Part shown: positions 60,460-64,000 of the stretch, one piece after another | How the letters are laid out: the number at the start of each line of letters is the position of its first letter | Numbering within the stretch: position 1 is the stretch's first letter | Origin: CALNYS01 sp942490855 | Lineage (GTDB): Bacteria > Planctomycetota > Phycisphaerae > Phycisphaerales > UBA1924 | DNA length: 64,000 nt | Assembly (NCBI GenBank): GCA_942490855.1 | Contig: CALNYS010000004.1 | Coordinates: 1,054,001-1,118,000, forward strand | Reading direction: 5' to 3' | The notes under the pieces: generated by a model | Databases searched by the model: none | The model's input: the letters and a program-made list of their open reading frames with translations, nothing else | Told to the model about the DNA's origin: nothing | Translations under genes and position numbers: made by a program

Positions 60460-60933
60460 TCACGCGTGCTCGCGCCGCACCCGCAAATACCGAAGCAACG
60501 AGGCCCGGTCCCCATTCGCCGCAGCGTCTCGCGCCGTTGCGAGCGTGTTGTCCGAGCGCCGCGTCGGCTTCACCGCCATTGGGGAGCCGTCAATCCGCAT
60601 ACTGCGGAAGAGCAACGGCTTTCGATCCTTCAACGCGGCGATCAGTTCCTCGACGCCAGCGTCCGGCTCGTTCGCAGCAGCGCGCTCGATCAGCAGCCGC
60701 ACGGTCTCAGGATCAACCGCGCCCGCCTTGGCAATCGCCGCATCGAGCGCACTGTGCGCGTCGCGCGCGATCAGCGTCTCCTTGGCGGTCGCCAGCTCGC
60801 TCTCAAGTTCTACAACCCTCCCGGCGAGCGTCGCGAGCCGCGCCTCAAGATCCGCCGCCTCTTCCATCGCGTGCTCATCCTCTCCGGTCTCATCCACAAC
60901 CTCATTACCGTCGCGCGTCGTATCGTCCATCAC
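60460..60933 (-). CDS. scaffold-like coiled-coil protein of phage-like cluster
   Basis: A 157-residue acidic protein (second ATG at 60930 equally possible) with an AGGAG ribosome site. The N-terminus is very acidic (NEVVDETGEDEHAMEEAADL), then a coiled coil (ARLATLAGRVVELESELATA with KETLIARDAH). A basic end follows (ATARDAAANGDRASLLRYLR with VRREHA). A charged coiled-coil gene between portal and capsid is the usual place of the scaffolding protein. No protease domain is fused. Confidence 0.55.
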   Translation of the reverse strand: MMDDTTRDGNEVVDETGEDEHAMEEAADLEARLATLAGRVVELESELATAKETLIARDAHSALDAAIAKAGAVDPETVRLLIERAAANEPDAGVEELIAALKDRKPLLFRSMRIDGSPMAVKPTRRSDNTLATARDAAANGDRASLLRYLRVRREHA

Positions 60934-60983
60934 TTGTCTCCTGCTCTCCGCTGCAGCGCCCGCGCCGCGCGGTGGTGTTCCGT

Positions 60984-62363
60984 TCAGTCCGAACCGCCCG
61001 TGTACCCAAGCTCGCGAAGCACGTCGCCAGCCGGAACGCCAAGACGCTGCTTCGCCTCCGCCGCGTCAAGACGTGCCGCCACATCGCCCGGCAGCGCATC
61101 GGGCCACTCGATGCGAACCGACCGCTCCGCCGGCGTCGTCTCCAACTCCCCATCGATGTGCATCAGCGACAACGCCATCCCCAGCGCGTCGCTCAGCGCC
61201 CGCCCGTACGACGCACGCTTGCGCTCCGTCTTCGCGAGCAGCCCGATCAACGCCACCCGCAGCGCGTTCGCGCTCGACAGCTGGCCGATCTTCCCCGAGA
61301 GCACGCCCGCAGCGACGGGCGTCACGCCCGACGTCTTATCCAGCGCCTCCCGGATCTCGCGGATGTGCCGCTCCTCGCTCGGGCTCGCGCCGTCCCCGCC
61401 GAACGCCTCTACACTCGCGTCAGGGTTATCCGTGCTCCACACCCGCCCCGGCCCGATCCCCGCCGACCCACCCTCGGCGAACCCCTCGATCCCCTTCGCG
61501 AGATACATCTGAAAACTCTGCAGCGTCACCCGGTGCGCCCGGTCGCTCAGTCGCGTGTTCAGTTCGTCCTGCAACGGCGCCAAGGGCTCCACGTCGCTCA
61601 CGCCGGAATGCGAAAACGGTTCGCTCGCGTTCTGCGCGTGCGCCACCGGCGTCCGCCCCAACCTGTTCACGCTCTCGTGCACCAGCTCCTCGTCGAGGTA
61701 CACCTGCCGCGCCGTCGCGCTGAGGATCTCAAGCCCCCTCGACACCGCGGGCTCGTCCTCCCCCGCGCCGATCCGTTCCTGCTCCCACACAAGCACGACC
61801 GCGCGGAGCGATCGGAAGTCGCCCGGCTCCAGCACCGGGATCACCCGCGTCGCCGGCGCCAGCTCCAGCCGTACCCCGTCCCCGCCGCCCCGCACCACCA
61901 GGTCAGCGTGCCCGTACACGCTCCCAAGCAGCGCCATGTCCTGGATCAACGCCAGCCCGCCCGACCGCTCGAGCACCGCCTCCGCCGCCGCGACGACCGC
62001 GCCGCGCTTCCCCTCGTCGCCTCCCGAACCCACCACCCGCACCGGAGCCCCCGCGAGAAAATCAATCCCCGTCTGCACCCGCCACGCGATGTCGTTCTCG
62101 ATCACCACCTCGCGGTCGTCGCGCCCCGCGTCCGCAAACCGCCTCGCCCCGCGCAGCCGCTCGGGCAGCCCCGCCACCTGCGCCAGCCGCCCCCGCCGCA
62201 CCGAACCGCCCGGGCACTCGTTCCTGTAGTACGACCACAGAAACTCAAGCCTCGGCACAACATCCGTCTCGTGCCGCTCCACGAGCGACGCAAGCGTCGC
62301 CTCGTCAAGCCCGATCTCCGCAAACGCCCCAAGCTCATATCCCACGGTGTGGTCGCTCCGCAC
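60984..62363 (-). CDS. phage portal protein (SPP1 gp6-like)
   Basis: A 459-residue protein starting at GTG 62363; an in-frame stop seven codons upstream fixes the start to this region. The N-terminal helices (ATLASLVERHETDVVPRLEF, LWSYYRNECPGG) and the block NDIAWRVQTGIDFLAGAPVR resemble the SPP1-type portal opening. The long C-terminal helices (SGVTPVAAGVLSGKIGQLSS, ANALRVALIGLLAKTERKRA, SYGRALSDALGMALSLMHID) match the portal stem and wing. It would be the DNA gateway of the shell. There is no large terminase upstream; the 178 bases to the next gene hold no recognisable gene. Confidence 0.7.
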   Translation of the reverse strand: MRSDHTVGYELGAFAEIGLDEATLASLVERHETDVVPRLEFLWSYYRNECPGGSVRRGRLAQVAGLPERLRGARRFADAGRDDREVVIENDIAWRVQTGIDFLAGAPVRVVGSGGDEGKRGAVVAAAEAVLERSGGLALIQDMALLGSVYGHADLVVRGGGDGVRLELAPATRVIPVLEPGDFRSLRAVVLVWEQERIGAGEDEPAVSRGLEILSATARQVYLDEELVHESVNRLGRTPVAHAQNASEPFSHSGVSDVEPLAPLQDELNTRLSDRAHRVTLQSFQMYLAKGIEGFAEGGSAGIGPGRVWSTDNPDASVEAFGGDGASPSEERHIREIREALDKTSGVTPVAAGVLSGKIGQLSSANALRVALIGLLAKTERKRASYGRALSDALGMALSLMHIDGELETTPAERSVRIEWPDALPGDVAARLDAAEAKQRLGVPAGDVLRELGYTGGSD

Positions 62364-62541
62364 AAGGCCCGGGGCAAACGCCGCGACTCACGCCGCAGCC
62401 CGCTCAGCCCACACCCTTGCCCCCGCGACCCCGCCAGCGCGCACGACACCGCGCGATCTCCAGCGCCAGCGCGCAGAACGCCCACAATTCAACGAGCGAA
62501 AAAAATCTCAGGAAAAAACGAGGATCAGCCCGCCCGGTGAC

Positions 62542-62817
62542 TCAGCCGTGCGCGCCAGCAGCGCCCTCGGCCGTCTCCACCCGGCTGTACCGGTCGAGAT
62601 TGCACACCACCATCTCGCCGTCATCCTTCCGCAGCTCGAGCCGGTCCAGCCAGACCTTCCCGTCCGCCGTGTGCGCAAACCACGACCCGGTCTTGCCAGC
62701 GCCGTGCGCCACCACGACCCCCTCGACCGTAGAGGTGAACGTCCCCGTCCCGTGCGGGATCTGCTGCGTCACCAGAACCCGCTTCCCAACCTCGATGTGC
62801 TCAGCCGAAATCGTCAT
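62542..62817 (-). CDS. small protein of unknown function
   Basis: A 91-residue protein from ATG 62817 (TISAEHIEVGKRVLVTQQIP then HGTGTFTSTVEGVVVAHGAG). It looks like a small beta barrel of the SH3 or KOW type. It contains no signal or membrane helix. It lies between the phage-like cluster and an amidohydrolase gene on the same strand, and I cannot tell whether it belongs to either. Longer frames upstream are only Gly/Arg-rich shadows. Confidence 0.5.
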   Translation of the reverse strand: MTISAEHIEVGKRVLVTQQIPHGTGTFTSTVEGVVVAHGAGKTGSWFAHTADGKVWLDRLELRKDDGEMVVCNLDRYSRVETAEGAAGAHG

Positions 62818-62927
62818 ACCCCAAAGTGTACAAACTCCGCCCGCACTCTCCCGGGAGAAGGCGGACGAGTATGCCCCGCTCAGGGCGACGTGCGACAGAC
62901 CGCAGGTCCGTGCCGCGATCCCCTCGC

Positions 62928-64000
62928 CTAGCCCCCTGCGCCCATCAACCCAACACACTCCGCCTCCGAAATCGCCTGCCCCGCCCCGATCACCCCCGAG
63001 CCCTCCCGCCCGCGCCTCACCGCCGCCCGCACGTTGTCCGCCGGACACGCCGCCACCACCGGCGCGTCAGACCCCATCCACACCAGCTCTCGCTCATCCC
63101 GCCCCGCCGACCTCGCCCCGTCAACCAGATCCCTCAGCGGGAACGCACGATCCAGCCGCCCAGGCGTCAACCGCTCCAACGCCTCCACGTCCGCCAACAA
63201 ATGGCACGGCTGGACGCTCGCGATCACCCCCAACGCCCCGAACCGACCCACGTCGTCCGCATCAACGAACTGGACATGCTCAACCCGCTGCCCTCGCACC
63301 GACGAACCCGCAGCCTCTATCGCGTCAAGACACGACCGCACCGCCCCGTCCCCGATCGCGTGGGCGATGATCGGTAGCCCCGCCCCCTCCGCGTCCCGGA
63401 CCGCCCCCGCGATCTCCGCCGTCGTCATCAGCGCCTCCCCGCACACCCGCGCCGGATCAGGATCGGCGTACGGCTCCAGCATGTGCGCCGTCCGCGAGTT
63501 CAAAGTCCCATCCGTAAAAATCTTCACCCCCGCGACCCACACCCGATCGTTCGCCGCAAAAGCCGGATCGCGCAGGCACGCCCTCATCTCCGCATGCAAC
63601 GGCGCCAGACCCACCCGCACCCCGAGCTCCCCCCGCGACTCCAGCTCCCGCACCGCCCCAGCAAGCGCCAGATCCGTCCACATGTCGTGAACTTCCGTAA
63701 AACCGCGCGACGCCAGATCGTCACACGCAAGCCGCACCCGCGCCGTCAGGGCCTCGTGCGTCACCGCCGGCAACACCCGATCAATCAGCCGCCACGCCGT
63801 TTCAATCAGCAGACCCGTCGCCCCCCCGCGCGAATCCCGTTCAATCCGCCCGCCCGCCGGATCAGGCGTCGCCCCGTCGATCCCCGCAAGCTCCAGCACC
63901 CGCGTGCTCGCCGCCCCGCTGTGAATATCAAAGCTCCGCACCACCACACACCGCCCACCGCCGGCCGCGTGCAACTCGTCGTGCGCAGGCCACCGCCGAT
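62928..64000 (-). CDS. amidohydrolase family 3 (YtcJ-like), N-terminus cut by window end
   Basis: The frame is open to the last base, so only the C-terminal ~357 residues are seen. Metal-dependent amidohydrolase features are visible: RSFDIHSGAASTRVLELAGI ('HsgwvnS.aLelagI'), the GFTEVHDMWTDLALAGAVRE region, the carbamylation-type lysine block GVKIFTDGTLNSRTAHMLEP, HAIGDGAVRSCLDAIEA, RVEHVQFVDADDVGRFGALG with VIASVQPCHLL, and the final MGSDAPVVAACP. Members cut exocyclic or cyclic amides; the substrate is unknown. The missing part should carry the N-terminal HxH. Confidence 0.85.
   Translation of the reverse strand, partial: RRWPAHDELHAAGGGRCVVVRSFDIHSGAASTRVLELAGIDGATPDPAGGRIERDSRGGATGLLIETAWRLIDRVLPAVTHEALTARVRLACDDLASRGFTEVHDMWTDLALAGAVRELESRGELGVRVGLAPLHAEMRACLRDPAFAANDRVWVAGVKIFTDGTLNSRTAHMLEPYADPDPARVCGEALMTTAEIAGAVRDAEGAGLPIIAHAIGDGAVRSCLDAIEAAGSSVRGQRVEHVQFVDADDVGRFGALGVIASVQPCHLLADVEALERLTPGRLDRAFPLRDLVDGARSAGRDERELVWMGSDAPVVAACPADNVRAAVRRGREGSGVIGAGQAISEAECVGLMGAGG

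Noticed and set aside
57397..62363. Complete prophage
   Set aside because: No integrase, terminase, repressor, endolysin, tape measure or att repeats could be found in the window.
62928..64000. Truncated amidohydrolase as a pseudogene
   Set aside because: The frame is open to the window edge; the missing N-terminus is a result of the cut, not damage.

Overview
The window is very GC-rich, densely coding DNA that looks like the chromosome of a planctomycete of the class Phycisphaerae. The evidence is of several kinds. A secreted protein ends in a dockerin-like double Asp/Gly module, and its neighbouring relative ends in a PEP-CTERM sorting signal. There is a LpxC-FabZ fusion, a pseudopilin-like protein, ExbB/ExbD modules, flagellar genes and a Lys/Ala/Thr/Arg-repeat histone-like protein. 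Outer-membrane genes (bamA, skp, lpxD, lpxC/fabZ, lpxA and a porin) show a diderm, LPS-making cell. No database search was possible, so family names rest on motifs read by eye.

Layout. 0-5.3 kb: beta-propeller protein (cut by the window edge), DUF721 protein, small membrane and lipoproteins, a frame-broken flgM, a frame-broken lipoprotein, two candidate small RNAs, and a frame-broken Na+/Ca2+ exchanger. 5.3-9.2 kb: repeat patch, purB, ECF sigma factor with its probable membrane anti-sigma. 9.3-15.7 kb: envelope operon bamA-skp-lpxD-lpxC/fabZ-lpxA. 15.7-21.4 kb: two related exported proteins, ABC-F ATPase, truncated globin, Bcp peroxiredoxin, two membrane proteins. 21.4-26.5 kb (minus strand): CBS, cystathionine gamma-synthase/lyase, ThiE and an M16 protease. 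26.6-31.8 kb: pseudopilin pair, ThrE-type exporter, solitary atpG, porin. 31.9-37.9 kb: MBL hydrolase, PD-(D/E)XK-like protein and gpsA on the minus strand; then P1B-type ATPase and a CII-like regulator. 37.9-43.2 kb (minus strand): coupled TPR-like / ExbD / ExbD / ExbB / VWA-TonB-like genes plus DoxX. 43.3-49.6 kb: tRNA-Leu, holB, an ABC-exporter membrane domain without ATPase, fliS, fliD and a small flagellar-locus gene. 49.8-57.4 kb: glycogen debranching enzyme, histone-like repeat protein, class II DAHP synthase, PilZ, HIT and leucyl aminopeptidase. 57.4-62.4 kb (minus strand): phage structural genes (portal, scaffold-like, major capsid, connector-like, tail-like, small membrane protein) with no terminase, integrase or lysis genes. 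62.5-64 kb: a small protein and an amidohydrolase cut by the window edge.

A striking technical point is a set of reading-frame breaks confined to 2.6-5.3 kb, 11.9-13.8 kb and 55.2 kb. They hit genes that are normally essential in LPS-making cells (lpxC, lpxD), so many are probably base-calling or assembly indels rather than true pseudogenes. The strongest candidates for unusual biology are the terminase-less capsid cluster, the ExbBD-VWA cluster, the tandem unassigned RNAs with terminators, and the orphan nuclease-like gene coupled to gpsA.
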